From Heliocidaris tuberculata (Eukaryota > Echinodermata > Echinoidea > Camarodonta > Echinometridae), in contig CM046844.1 in NCBI GenBank assembly GCA_025618425.1, forward strand, positions 12,360,080 to 12,424,079: a stretch of 64,000 nucleotides of DNA. The letters run 5' to 3'. Position 1 is the first letter of the stretch; each line of letters starts with the position of its first letter. Positions 11,421 to 24,245 of this stretch are shown piece after piece. Position numbers and translations under genes: made by a program. Under the pieces are notes generated by a model. The model ran no database searches, was not told where the DNA came from, and was given only the letters and a program-made list of their open reading frames with translations.

Positions 11421-11522
11421 CGTCTGAGGTGCATTGATGACACCCGTGTTGTACCCAAACTGAAGTGAAGAACCACATACTGCTGCTGCACAGGCTAATA
11501 TCAGTGTTCCAGTTACTTTACC
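11421..11522 (-). CDS. GLUT/SLC2A sugar transporter, coding exon 2 (TM1)
   Basis: This 102-nt exon is bounded on the minus strand by acceptor TTGCAG and donor GTAAGT and is in phase 0 on both sides. It encodes 34 residues: first a hydrophobic helix ([20 protein letters not shown]), then [13 protein letters not shown]. The latter is the hallmark of the first transmembrane helix of class I facilitative glucose transporters (GLUT1/3/4 type). The match to that signature is essentially exact, so the family is secure. The isoform and sugar specificity cannot be told from this exon. The next exon (the loop between TM1 and TM2) is not found anywhere to the left in the window, so the following intron is at least 11.4 kb and contains the LINE, MITEs and satellite. 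Confidence 0.9.
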
Positions 11523-11639
11523 CTGCAAGGAAGATCAGATAAAGATAAATCATATTTTTGTAAATCTTTGTAGCATCTTAATAGAATAGGTAACATACAA
11601 AATATGTACAAAGGAAGATTAAACTCTAAAGACCAATGT

Positions 11640-12640
11640 TTAATATATCTACATGTACATGTACGTCCAGGGTTTGGCCATTCAAAGTTTTTGTCATGAC
11701 AATGACTTATTCAATAAGCAATATACATGTACAGATCACATCGCCTAGCTTCAAGGAATGAATCTGGCATCCATAAAAAATCGATATGGTGTTATCAAAC
11801 AAGACACTACCAATACAGATAAATATGTCTGTTTGCCATCAATTCAATGTACAAAGGCTCTGAAGATTATGTATCTTTAATATTCATGTCCAGGATATTT
11901 TTTGGCCTTTCAACCTTTTCATCAAGATTATGGCATCTTCATTTAGGAATTAGAAAATAAAATTCATAGCCGTATTGCCTATTTGCCTAGCTACAATGTG
12001 ACAATCTGGCATCCATCAAAATAAAAAATGGTGTCATCAAATAAGAAGATAGCAATAGATAATTTGTAATTGTGAATGCCCTGCCCGAAATAAAATAGCC
12101 TAAAAATATGGGGAAAATAGTGGAAAAATAGATAGGGAAAATATATTTTTTGACTATTTTTTCAATGGAAAAATAGAGGAAAAATAGCTTGTAAAATAGT
12201 GTGAAAATATAGTGGAAAAATAGTAAAAAAATATTTATTTTTTTTCATATATCATTGGAACCGAAATCTCTAGTTAAAAAATATATTTTTTTACTATTTT
12301 TTCATTTCTACTGAACAAAATAGAAAAAAATATATACAGCATCAAATACATGTACCCTCTAAAATAGGTAGAAAATATATTTTTGAACTAATTTTTTACT
12401 ATATATTTGCCATAAATGTAGTGTAAATTAAGTAGATTAACAGCTGAAGAATATTTTCAAAATTCACATCCAGGGTTTGGCCACTCAAACTTTGCATCAA
12501 GATTATGGATTCTTCAAGAATAGACAATAGAGGGCACTGCAGTATCGCCTACATATACATGTATGTAGCTTCGATATCTGGAAGCTACTGTATTAAATCA
12601 AATATACTGTATGCATGGTGTCATCAAATAAGCAAATTTA
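11640..12640. repeat. Intronic repeats: three degenerate copies plus AAAATA low-complexity tract
   Basis: A block reading roughly TCCAGGxTTTGGCCxxTCAAA ... CATCAAGATTATGG ... CTGGCATCCATxAAA ... TGGTGTxATCAAAxAAG occurs three times (starting near 11665, 11888 and 12466). Between the second and third lies 12090-12410, a run of alternating GGAAAAATAG and TATTTTTTxACTA strings that can fold on itself. All lies in GLUT intron 1 or at its exon-2 edge. Confidence 0.6.
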
Positions 12641-12884
12641 AAAGAAAAATATATAAACTCTATATATATATATATATATGAATGTTTAATTAAAATCTCA
12701 ATTTTTTGTATTGGTTTTTTGAAGACACCATATTCTCATGTTGCACTATTGCTGTATTCTATTACTAGCTACATGTAGGATGATTGTGTTTCTACCTCCA
12801 GCAAAAAGCCCTGGATACCAAAAAGAAGGACAACACTGTCCTCTTGATCATCCTACCTTTGTAATAAAGGCCAAGTCCACACTA

Positions 12885-13215
12885 ATATCAAGTTGATTTG
12901 AATAAAAAAGAGTAAACTTAAACAAGCATAACAGTGAAAATTTTATTGAAATCAGATGTAAAATAAGAAAGTTACGGCATTTTGAAGTTTTGCATTATTT
13001 CTTGAAACAGTGATGCATAACATGGGTGGTATGCAAATGAGTGAACCAATGATGTCACACACTCACCTTCCCTTAGCCTATATATTTTATTATATGAAAT
13101 ATCATATGATTCAATTTTTTGCTTCAATAATGTAAAACATGGTTTGACTCCTTATGGAACATGTAAAATCATCATTCTTGTAACTTATTTTGATACATGG
13201 GAGAGATTCTTTATT
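12885..13215. repeat. Half of a fold-back element
   Basis: The block AGTTGATTTGAATAAAAAAG ... GAAATCAGATGTAAAATAAG, then AAAGTTACGGCATTTTGAAG, matches the left arm style of 26820-27303. The mirrored right arm is missing, so this is a truncated copy inside GLUT intron 1. Confidence 0.5.
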
Positions 13216-13991
13216 GTCACATCCATAACAATTGAAACGCACGGTCAAAATGCGTGCGAGGCCCGCGCGCTCGTAGCGGTCTTGTCTTATGTATGGTGGA
13301 TCTGAAAATTGCGTGACTGTAGGTCCATGACATTATGGGACACTTCTGGGTCTACGAGTGCAGCGAAGGCTTTTTTGGGGCATCGTTCGGACAACATAGA
13401 ACCTACCGGTAACCATTAAAATGATCACATTTTGTTTTCAATATTTTTTAATTCTAGGGTAATAAATGGGGTCTTAAAATTCTAAAGCTATGGTGAAGAG
13501 GAGATGAGAGAAGCTGGCTCATGACAAAGGTGATTTTCAGCTTCTTTAGACTCTAAAATGGCTGCTATATTGCAGAGCGAGATTAAAAAACCAGGCTCTA
13601 TGAAGAGTAGCATCAGCTTTTTTTTTTTTACTCTTCAACAAGCCTTCCAAGCTATGCTCGCTCGCACACACCGTAATTGTCACACCACACATTCAAGCAG
13701 TCACAGTTTACAAGCTCATCTGTGACAATACGATCTGCAAGTGCAAGCCAAGAATCAGAAGACTAAAAATTCATCATCAGTGACAGTGGTAAGCCGCCGA
13801 GTCTGTCTGGCCAGGTTACATACATCATTGGTGACATTGCATTGGGCACTGTTGGGGATCCCATCATCATGCACATGCATTCTCTAGCTACATGTACATT
13901 GTAAATGTGCGATGCGATGTCGGCGATCCGTCGTGTGGTCCCTTATTTGAAAAAAACAAAAAATTAATTGTGTAGGTCTATTGTAACTTAC

Positions 13992-14084
13992 AGGTTTAGG
14001 TGATTCCATCCCCTTTTCATTCGCGTTTCCGTTCGCTCCACTCAACTCTAATTCTTTGGTGGTCATCTTATCGGTGCAGGTCAA
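13992..14084 (-). CDS. GLUT/SLC2A sugar transporter, coding exon 1 (cytosolic N-terminus)
   Basis: An ATG at 14084 (or an in-frame ATG six codons on, at 14066) opens 31 codons of hydrophilic, Asn/Glu/Lys-rich sequence ending MESPKP. Donor GTAAGT follows at 13991, phase 0. Joined to exon 2 it puts a cytosolic tail of 31 residues ahead of TM1, longer than the roughly 11 residues of human GLUT1. A soluble N-terminus before TM1 is normal for the family. The assignment rests on position, phase and the splice site, not on sequence similarity. The intron between the two exons is 2,469 bp. Sequence upstream of 14085 should hold the promoter; no clear core element was recognised. Confidence 0.65.
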
Positions 14085-15555
14085 ACAAGAAATCAGTGTC
14101 AGTGGATTTTATAACCTCTCAATTGTTACATCCACATCGAGTGATGTGCGAGCGCTGCATGCAGATAATAATACCGTATATATACGTAATGCATGCATAA
14201 CGCTTGCAGTGCAGTGATATATGCATGATCCACGTGCTCTCATTTTGTTATGTATTGATTAGCTGGTCTAGTATGCAGGCTGCGTTAAATTAAGTACTCT
14301 TGGGACTTTTAAAATTTAGTTATAAAATTAGGAGTTTAGAGTAGATTTAGATTATCTTTATTTCTATTATCGTATACACTATTTTTTTTTTTACTGATTT
14401 ACAGGCATGTTTCTTTGTGTGAATACAAGTGTCCTGTTTGTAACCGTTTTATAATAGCAGCTAAAAGTTTATGGATACAGACTACGAATGACGGTAGGGG
14501 GCGTGGATCGTTAAAAGTTTATTCTGAACAAGATACTACACAAGATAGTCGAATGACTCGAAATGTAAATGTTTTGTAGGGGCCTTGTGGTAATGACAAA
14601 CCACTTAGTTACTATTCCATACAAAGAAGGTACATGTATGTTTTAGTTCAGCCCAATGCGAAAATGAATTTCAAATTTGTTTTCTCAATACTGTATTTTA
14701 GGTTTTGGTTTGGCTAATTTATTTGACTCGTGTTTATAACAAATCAAACTAAAAACAAAGAAAATTAAATTTTCAGAGTTTCTGTCCCCTGCCCTTTTCC
14801 CATTTTCTGCCCGCCTCTTATTGAAATTTGGAATAACAATTTGAATGGGAATTTACCTCAAAATATAAATGTGCTTATATTCAAAGATATAATCTATTCC
14901 TTCTTGTTGTCCTATGTAGTTTTGCATATACGATGTGGGTATAAATCAAGATTTTCTCAGCAAAATTTATCGTCTGCTAGCGATACCTGGGGGCAGCCAT
15001 TTTCTTTAAGTGTACATAAAGATACTTTTAATCCGAATGATATTTTATTTCTAAAGTAATACAGGCCAATGATTAAGAATATATGACACCTTTGAACGTA
15101 ATTACATTTTTATTCTGGGGTTAATTCTCCTTTAAAGAAATCTGGATAGACATGAGATGACGATTAAAATGATGCATTCACCTCGTTTTGTAGTGCATCT
15201 ACAATAATATTAAATTATGAAAAATTGTTGAAATTGACCCAATGTATGAAAAGTAATAATTTGAAATATAATATAAAATAACATGGAATCCTCCTCTTAT
15301 TTTCGAAAAACCCTGCGAGAAACTAGTAATCAATTTTGTTCGGCGTAATAATTTAGCCTATATTAGGCCCCATAGGACCCGTATATAATTATACAGATCC
15401 ACTCTCACTCAGATACACAGATACATATATAGGCTACAGGGAAAATAGATTAGCAGCCGCCCCTTTTAGTGAAGTTAAATCTTTCATCATCTAAAGGCAG
15501 TGATTGGGGGGGGGGGGTGCAAAGGGCCCAGTTTGTTTCCACTATACTACAATTG
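14085..15555. other. Gene-free stretch upstream of the GLUT gene
   Basis: No exon, RNA gene or bounded repeat was recognised. The sequence becomes AT-rich from about 14300. A poly-G run (GGGGGGGGGG) lies at about 15508-15518. Confidence 0.5.
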
Positions 15556-17558
15556 GGGGTAACCTCGCTAGTCATAAGGACCGCTATTCATAAGGACCAA
15601 TTATTCATTAGGACCGCTATCCATAACGTGTGACTACGAATAGCGAATATAGAGCAAACCAGAGACAAATTTCCTCGCTATTCATAAGGACATCCATTCA
15701 TAAGGAACACTATCCATAACTAGGCCTATACTCATAAGGACCGCTATAAAAGGCATAGCGCGTGTTAAATGAATGGCGTTTTTCTATGAATAGCGGTTCT
15801 TATGAATAGCGAGCGGACACGCTATACTGTATACAATTTACCTTTGTCACTTATAAAAAAAGTGTCTCTTAGTAAAATAACACTTTTGATATCTAAATGT
15901 CACTGTTTCAAAGTTCGAATATCTATAAGACCCCTCCCCCTCCCCCCCCCCAAAAAAAAAAAAATTAAAAAAAAAATAAAAATAAAATAAATAAATAAAA
16001 TAAAATAAATAAATAAGGCTAGTCTGCAAGCACAGACCATAATTTGACACTTTATCAGAAAATCATTGTTTCTTGAGAGAATCCTAACCCAGCTACCTAT
16101 ACTGGTCGTGTCAATATAAGCAGCTATTAATATAATACAGGGCCTATATGGTAGTCTTGCAGATATGTTTGTGCCTGCAAACTAAGATAAGGCCATTGCA
16201 ACTTGGGAAACTATACCGTGACTGTGTTAAAGTGACTTTCTGAAATTCAGATAATTTTTTTTTCATTTTTTTTAAATTTTTTTTAATAACACACATATAC
16301 ACACTGGTATCAATATGCCTATAGCACTTTATTTATTTGATGTACGATAAAAGAGCAGTGTAGATAAAATGCCTTGCTCAAGGGCATTAGTGCCGTGCCG
16401 GAATTCGAACGCCCGATCCTCGCATCTCCAGTCAACACCTCTTGAAGCTATCGAAGTATCGATATAGGCAATCGGGTAGAAAAGAGGCAGAATAATGAGC
16501 CACGGTTGCAACGAGACATCCCCCCCCCCCCCGGCCCCTATTAATGTTTTTTTATTACTTGATTCAGTTTTTCAAAATGAATATTACACATTAATAACTC
16601 AACATGGCAATAAACAAAATACAAATGATATTGTAAATTAACTGAACAAAGTGTATTTCTTTTAAAAGAAACACACACACAAGTTGGTATAAATATATGT
16701 CAAACAAGAGCAATGTATATAGATAACAAGCCTTGCTCAATGTACCGTGCTGGGGATTACATTCTCTGTGATCTCCTCAGCCAACAAAGTAGGTCGCTCA
16801 CACCTGTTAATCAGATTATGATTCAATATGAGATCAATATACGCATACGAATTCAATTATGTATTCAATTATGCATTCAAAAAGTATAATTATGTAAGTA
16901 TGAGAAATGCCTGAAAAACGTTTGTTAAGTAATGATGCATGCAGAAACCAATACTAGTAAACCAAATCAAATCAAATCAAATCAAATCAATTATTGGACC
17001 CCAATCAAAATATCTTAAAATCTGTGCTCACTCGCTTCTCTCGCTCGCAAACAATGAACCAATACACATAATGATTAGGGAGGAATTTTTAGAAACACTT
17101 AAAGATATAGAATCAATAATTATCAAACTTAGATGATCACTACATTTATCAAGGAAGAATGAGTAAACTCATGTCACAAATAGTAATTTTTCTATAGCTT
17201 TTGCATCTGTGCCCTTTTTATTCTTTTTTTTTTTTTGGTTTCTATTCCCGCCACCCTAGACGTTACCGGGTCCGCTCGCTATTCATAAGAACGGCTATTC
17301 ACAGAAAACCGCTATTCATTTAACACGCGCTATGAATATGCGGTCCTTATATGAATAGTTATGAATAGTGGCCCTTATGAATGGATGTCCTTATGAATAG
17401 CAAGGAAATTTGTCTATGGTTTGCTCGCTATTCAGAAGGACCGCTATTCGTACAAAACCGCTATTCATTTAGTCACGCGTTATGGATAGCGGTCCTTATG
17501 AATAAGTGGTCCTTATGAATAGCGGTGCTTATATGACTATAGGGAGGTTACCGCGACG
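15556..17558. mobile_element. Fold-back element with arms built of CTATTCATAAGGACCG-type repeats
   Basis: The left arm (15556-15825) starts GGTAACCTCGCTAGTCATAA and contains many copies of CGCTATTCATAAGGACC. The right arm (about 17265-17558) carries the reverse complements (GGTCCTTATGAATAGCG) and ends ACTATAGGGAGGTTACC. The core of about 1.4 kb holds a SINE-like piece with a Pol III B-box (minus strand near 16400: GTTCGAATTCC) followed by CCCTTGAGCAAGGCAT, and an (AAATC)n run near 16966-16990. No transposase frame is present. Confidence 0.6.
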
Positions 17559-18568
17559 TTACCACCCCCGATCATTATATACTTCCTTGGTTTTCAAACA
17601 TATTGTACTTGCACCCAGAGGCGTCACTAGAGTGGGGAGGGGGATGGCCCTGGGGGTAGCACACCCCCCCCCCCCCCGCCCCACTCAAAATTGCTGTCGG
17701 CAAATGTCTGTCGGCCAAAAAAAAAGGGGGGGAAGAGAGAGGGAAGAGGAAAGGGAAAAAGAAAAGAAGAAGAAGAAAAAAAAGGGGGAAGGAAAACAAA
17801 AAAAAAAAAAAAAGAAGGAAAGGAATGCGGAAGGAAAGAAAAGGAAGGAAAAACTGTGAATTTTTTTCGCTCGCTCGCTAAAACACTGGAAAGTTAATAT
17901 TTGGAAAAAGGCGTTCCCCTTCGGCAATATCCATAACGTGTGACTACGAATAGTGAATATAGAGCAAACCAGAGACAAATTTCCTCGCTATTCATAAGGA
18001 CATCCATTCATAAGGAACACTATCCATAACTAGGCCTATACTCATAAGGACCGCTATAAAAGGCATAGCGCGTGTTAAATGAATGGCGTTTTTCTATGAA
18101 TAGCGGTTCTTATGAATAGCGAGCGGACACGCTATACTGTATACAATTTACCTTTGTCACTTATAAAAAAAGTGTCTCTTAGTAAAATAACACTTTTGAT
18201 ATCTAAATGTCACTGTTTCAAAGTTCGAATATCTATAAGACCCCTCCCCCTCCCCCCCCCAAAAAAAAAATAAATAAAAAATTTAAAAAAATAAAATAAA
18301 ATAAATAAATAAAATAAAATAAATAAATAAGGCTAGTCTGCAAGCACAGACCATAATTTGACACTTTATCAGAAAATCATTGTTTCTTGAGAGAATCCTA
18401 ACCCAGCTACCTATACTGGTCGTGTCAATATAAGCAGCTATTAATATAATACAGGGCCTCAATATGGTAGTCTTGCAGATATGTTTGTGCCTGCAAACTA
18501 AGATAAGGCCATTGCAACTTGGGAAACTATACCGTGACTGTGTTAAAGTGACTTTCTGAAATTCAGAT

Positions 18569-18605
<37 letters not shown>

Positions 18606-20241
18606 ACACACATATACACACTGGTATCAATATGCCTATAGCACTTTATTTATTTGATGTACGATAAAAGAGCAGTGTAGATAAAATGCCTTGCTCAAGG
18701 GCATAAGTGCCGTGCCGGAATTCGAACGCCCGATCCTCGCATCTCCAGTCAACACCTCTTGAAGCTATCGAAGTATCGATATAGGCAATCGGGTAGAAAA
18801 GAGGCAGAATAATGAGCCACGGTTGCAACGAGACATCCCCCCCCCCCCGGCCCCTATTAATGTTTTTTTATTACTTGATTCAGTTTTTCAAAATGAATAT
18901 TACACATTAATAACTCAACATGGCAATAAACAAAATACAAATGATATAAATTAACTGAACAAAGTGTATTTCTTTTAAAAGAAACACACACACAAGTTGG
19001 TATAAATATATGTCAAACAAGAGCAATGTATATAGATAACAAGCCTTGCTCAATGTACCGTGCTGGGGATTACATTCTCTGTGATCTCCTCAGCCAACAA
19101 AGTAGGTCGCTCACACCTGTTAATCAGATTATGATTCAATATGAGATCAATATACGCATACGAATTCAATTATGTATTCAATTATGCATTCAAAAAGTAT
19201 AATTATGTAAGTATGAGAAATGCCTGAAAAACGTTTGTTAAGTAATGATGCATGCAGAAACCAATACTAGTAAACCAAATCAAATCAAATCAAATCAAAT
19301 CAATTATTGGACCCCAATCAAAATATCTTAAAATCTGTGCTCACTCGCTTCTCTCGCTCGCAAACAATGAACCAATACACATAATGATTAGGGAGGAATT
19401 TTTAGAAACACTTAAAGATATAGAATCAATAATTATCAAACTTAGATGATCACTACATTTATCAAGGAAGAATGAGTAAACTCATGTCACAAATAGTAAT
19501 TTTTCTATAGCTTTTGCATCTGTGCCCTTTTTATTCTTTTTTTTTTTTTGGTTTCTATTCCCGCCACCCTAGACGTTACCGGGTCCGCTCGCTATTCATA
19601 AGAACGGCTATTCACAGAAAACCGCTATTCATTTAACACGCGCTATGAATATGCGGTCCTTATATGAATAGTTATGAATAGTGGCCCTTATGAATGGATG
19701 TCCTTATGAATAGCAAGGAAATTTGTCTATGGTTTGCTCGCTATTCAGAAGGACCGCTATTCGTACAAAACCGCTATTCATTTAGTCACGCGTTATAGAT
19801 AGCGGTCCTTATGAATAAGTGGTCCTTATGAATAGCGGTGCTTATATGACTATAGGGAGGTTACCGCGACGTTACCACCCCCGATCATTATATACTTCCT
19901 TGGTTTTCAAACATATTGTACTTGCACCCAGAGGCGTCACTAGAGTGGGGAGGGGGATGGCCCTGGGGGTAGCACACCCCCCCCCCCCCCCGCCCCACTC
20001 AAAATTGCTGTCGGCAAATGTCTGTCGGCCAAAAAAAAGGGGGGAAGAGAGAGGGAAGAGGAAAGGGAAAAAGAAAAGAAGAAGAAGAAAAAAAAGGGGG
20101 AAGGAAAACAAAAAAAAAAAAAAAAAGAAGGAAAGGAATGCGGAAGGAAAGAAAAGGAAGGAAAAACTGTGAATTTTTTTCGCTCGCTAGCTAAAACACT
20201 GGAAAGTTAATATTCGGAAAAAGGCGTTCCCCTTCGGCAAT
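15619..20241. repeat. Near-identical 2.31-kb tandem duplication
   Basis: Unit 1 (15619-17928) is repeated as unit 2 (17929-about 20241), offset about 2,310 bp. CCATAACGTGTGACTACGAA occurs at 15621 and 17931, and the GGCGTTCCCCTTCGGCAAT end at about 17910 and 20223. Differences are a handful of substitutions (e.g. CATTAGTGCC against CATAAGTGCC), small indels and homopolymer lengths. Unit 2 starts inside the left arm of the fold-back element, so the duplication is younger than the element. Confidence 0.9.
17622..17928. repeat. Poly-C/purine repeat (GAGGCGTCACTAGAG family)
   Basis: GAGGCGTCACTAGAGTGGGG leads into a long poly-C run, CACTCAAAATTGCTGTCGGC, a run of A/G-rich DNA, then CGCTCGCTCGCTAAAACACT. 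Related pieces occur at 20590-20690 (TGTCGGCAAATTCGGGTGTC, poly-C, ATTCAAAATGTTCTAGCGAC) and, duplicated, at 19931-20241. Non-coding. Confidence 0.5.
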
Positions 20242-22200
20242 GGGCTGCAACGGTCCTCCCCCCGCCCCCCCCCCCCCCCCCCCCCCCGAGGATTTTCACT
20301 GAGTTCCGATATCCGGGCAACCATTATAGTTTAGGCAGCGAAGTGCCAGAACTTATATATTTGGGTAGCAAGGTTCCCAGATAATTATGTAACTTCTGTA
20401 TGTAACTTCTGGTTGTACATTTTCATTACATTTTAAAAAATAATTCTCGCTCGCTTCGCTTCCCTCCCTCGGCGCAGAAGTTCAAAAATTTTATATTCGG
20501 GCAAAAGGCGTCAGCCCCCCTTGCGAAAATGGACCCGTATGATCAAAATCTCTATACATCTGCGATTGTCTTTTATCATTATTTGTGTGGGGGGGGGGGG
20601 GGGACTAGGGTGCAGCATTTTTGTCGGCAAATTCGGGTGTCACACACCCCCCCCCCCATTCAAAATGTTCTAGCGACGCCCCTGTTTGCACCCCTCTTTT
20701 CCCGGATCCATGCACCATCATCCGTAATAATGGCCTGCAAAGATTCACCAAAAGGGGATGTTTTATAAGTTGCTTGAACGTGCCCATAATAGCCTGTATA
20801 TGGTAATCTTATATGAGGAAACTGATAAAAGGGATTATCATATGTAGAAGCAATGGATGGGGCAGATTTTCATCTCAAGCCAGAGGCGTTTTCTCCTTTA
20901 CGGAGGTAGGAGGGGCTACTAATCAACAGATTGTGCTTCAACCGGCCAAATATATGGTTAAGTTCCAGAAAAAAATGTATCATCTGCTCTGTCAGTCTGT
21001 TACCATGCGACCACGCATGGACCATCTGGGCATCAAGGCGATATGCCTAAACTTTATTAATAGTATCATCAGAGATCAACTTATCAGTAACGTCTTAATG
21101 GGCCTACTGACATTTTAGTGATAGAATTTCAAAGTGCAAAACAAACGAACAGACTTCCGAGTTAAAAAAAACAACAAAATGTAAAAGTATGGCCGCTCCC
21201 AATCCATTGTAAACTGGTACAGAACTTAACTAGGAACGCCGGTGCTGTTATTTTTAAAGTTTTTTTTTTTTTTTTTTTTTCAAATAGTGAGTTTCTTTTA
21301 GTTAAAAAAAAAAAAAAACTTGCTCGCTACACTCGTTCGCAAATGTACCAGTTTATTACCCTATAGGCAGTCCCGGAGTAATGTCCATATACTATAAAAA
21401 AAAAAAAAGAACAAAAAACCTGCCGTCATAAAAGCATAATGTTTCAATTCGTATTGTTATATCAATCTTTTCACATCTTTTTTGAAGGTGCCCCATGTTC
21501 CCAAAACTGTTTTGGGCGATATCAATCTGATGACATCTTTCCGAAGGTGCCCCGTTTTCGGCCCAAACTGTTTTGGGCGATGCCCCCACTTTGACAAAGT
21601 TATTGATTAGCCATCCCTGGGACATCCCTGATCCGCTTTATAGGAAGATCTGTTCTTTATGATGATGGAGGGGAAAGGAAACAGAAGTGGAACGAAAATG
21701 TGATTGGCTCTGTGACATTTAGTACATAATGATTTGTTATAGATTTACCATGATTCATGCGAAAGATTTCTTATACTTGCAAAATCAATGGAGAAAAGTA
21801 GACAACATCTGTGATTATTATTTTTTTAAAGTTCTATTTATTATTTTTTTTTACAGCCTACCAGGCACTTATTTAATTTTGGGGCAGAAGATAATTATAG
21901 TCTTATACCCTGAACCCTGCAGCTATACTAGTTTCCTTCATTATTTATGCATTGATATGGGGTTTTCAGAATAGAGCTACTTGCATTTAGGTTATTCCTT
22001 AACTATGATACATTCAAAGTTTTCAAACCATAAAGGAAACATCAACAGACAAGGTTAAGGCAAGCGAATCAATCAGGTGATATTTGAATACAAAAACATG
22101 CAGGACACGTGGCAGAAAAAAATAATGGTTATTCATAAGGTACCGGTACCGAGACGGTCGTCCAGAGAACGCTATACCCCAAATCAACTCGTCTTCAGTT
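20242..22200. other. Gene-free repeat-rich stretch
   Basis: It contains poly-C (about 20263-20287), poly-G (about 20588-20603), poly-T and poly-A runs (about 21260-21320), and a two-copy tandem repeat of about 58 bp at 21458-21585 (GAAGGTGCCCC...AACTGTTTTGGGCGA). No gene was recognised. Confidence 0.55.
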
Positions 22201-22254
22201 AACCCGCTCTGGATGTGAGGTACATTGAGAAGCCGAAGGCGAGATTTTCAAAAA

Positions 22255-22576
<322 letters not shown>

Positions 22577-22748
22577 ATAATAATTTAAAAAAAATATGTT
22601 TTGACAACAACAAAAATGAAAATAGGAACACAATTATTCGAGTTTCCCCCAAAGTATATGGAAAAAATAAGTATAGGTTTATCATGTAAGTGGTACACGG
22701 TGACTGACTGGAAATGAAATTCGGTAAGGCAATTTCGATGCGACCGGC

Positions 22749-22788
22749 CCACTCAACTTATAACATAATTATGTTATAAGTTGAGTGG
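22749..22788. repeat. 40-bp perfect palindrome
   Basis: CCACTCAACTTATAACATAA is followed directly by its exact reverse complement with no spacer. It can extrude as a 20-bp-stem cruciform. It may be a minimal relic of a TIR element or a protein-binding site; nothing nearby decides this. Confidence 0.9.
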
Positions 22789-23229
22789 ACCTAATACCGT
22801 GTCATGGAGACTTTTGCTAGAACTTGAATAACTTTTGGATTGTTGATGGGTATTGAAAACTATATATGAAAAAGGGTACAATTCATGGTACTGCGAATAC
22901 GATCTAATGATCAACTTCAATCTCCCTAAAAATCCATTGGTACAAAATAATAGGCATTACATCCCGCCGCTTCTTAGTTCACAGTTAATGCAAAATATAG
23001 GCCTAATATAAAAAAAGTGCAGAATGCAAGCTCAGATATTAATTTTCCCGTCATGCTGAGGACACGAGGAGACTTCTCGGGACTGTACAGCATTCTCCAA
23101 GATGACAGTCTATCTAATACATCTTCTACAATTTCATGAGTCTTCTTTCAGGATTCAGAATGACGCATCTTTGGAGAAATTTTAGGATTATTTGAAATCA
23201 GGCGCTGTGGGGGGGGGGGGGAGGGTACA

Positions 23230-23640
23230 GTGTTCCTAGTATTTCAGGAATTTGGGTATCCTAGAAGTCCCCCTTTTTATAGGAAAGTGTTCCTTTTACT
23301 TCAGATAAGTGCCCCCTTTCCTTTATATTCCTACCCGTTCCATGTACAATTAATTTTGATTTTATTATCATTGACAACTGCCAGAGGCCCATCAAAATCG
23401 GATTCCCCTTCTTCCTTGACAACTGTCCCTTTTCCTTTAGAAGAAGTGCCTCTTCCCTATAGAAGTATCGTTTATATTATAACAGTGCCCCTTTTCCAAT
23501 CTTATTGCTCCCTTTATTTTATTTCTAATAACGAGCCTCTTCCCTTTTCACCTCTTTTAAAAACCTTTCAAAACTGGGTTTTTCCTCTTTATAAGATGTT
23601 ATTGATCACCATGCAGCCTAACAGATCTTAAAAACTTGCT
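23230..23640. repeat. Degenerate GTGCCCCTTTTCC tandem repeat
   Basis: AAGTGCCCCCTTTCCTTTAT, ACAGTGCCCCTTTTCCAATC and similar strings recur every 25-60 bp. A purine-strand relative lies at about 57880-58280 on the other strand. Both lie beside GCTCGCTCGC-type strings. No coding function is supported. Confidence 0.45.
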
Positions 23641-23889
23641 CCGGCCTCGCTCGCACATTACTCATCAAACCCAACTGCAAACTTTGATAAGTAAACGTAA
23701 TCGAAATTCCTATAAATGTAATCACGATATAGGGTATATATGGCATGCCAATGTTTAGATATGGTATATCCCCCCCCCCCCCAGAAATAGCAGTTGATTA
23801 TCTGTGCCTCCAAACTTTGGAAATTTCCGCTCGATATTATGATCATACCCCCCCCCCCCCCCCACACACACACTCCTTGAACCGGATTT

Positions 23890-24245
23890 ACGCCGGTTGA
23901 TAAAAGGGTCGGACCCAACACACATGCCTTGAGGCACACCACTCAATACTTCTGCCCAATAGAGGACTCCTTTCCACCAACCACTATATACCCTTTGCCG
24001 CCTATACCAGTCAGAAAAGAGTTCAGTCATGAAAGAAGGTTCCGCAAATGAGGATTCCAACTTTATTACAAGGAGACATTGGTACTGGTGAGGGGCCGTA
24101 TCGAATGCTTTCATAAGGTCAATATATATAATATGGCATCAGTCGTGTCCAATCATCAAGTACCTCTAGCAGGTTTGGGACACAAGATCGGCCAGCAACA
24201 AAGCCATGCTGATGCATGGAAATTAAATCATGTACTAAAGGCAAT
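23890..24245 (-). pseudogene. LINE reverse transcriptase fragment
   Basis: On the minus strand, HQHGFVAGRSCVPNLLEVLD (near 24210) is followed after a frameshift and stop by MKAFDTAPHQ (near 24110) and then VLSGVPQG (near 23945). These are RT blocks in canonical order: the xxGFxxGRS box, the D-x-x-K-A-F-D-T box and the SGVPQG box. The fragment ends at a poly-C/CA tract at about 23850-23872. It lacks the YADD block and everything downstream. It appears to be a different lineage from the LINE at 945-3620. Confidence 0.8.

Noticed and set aside
17506..20172. Two 117-codon plus-strand frames repeated 2.3 kb apart, apparently a conserved duplicated gene
   Set aside because: The second half is low-complexity Arg/Lys/Glu from an A/G-rich tract, and the identity of the two reflects the recent tandem duplication rather than selection.
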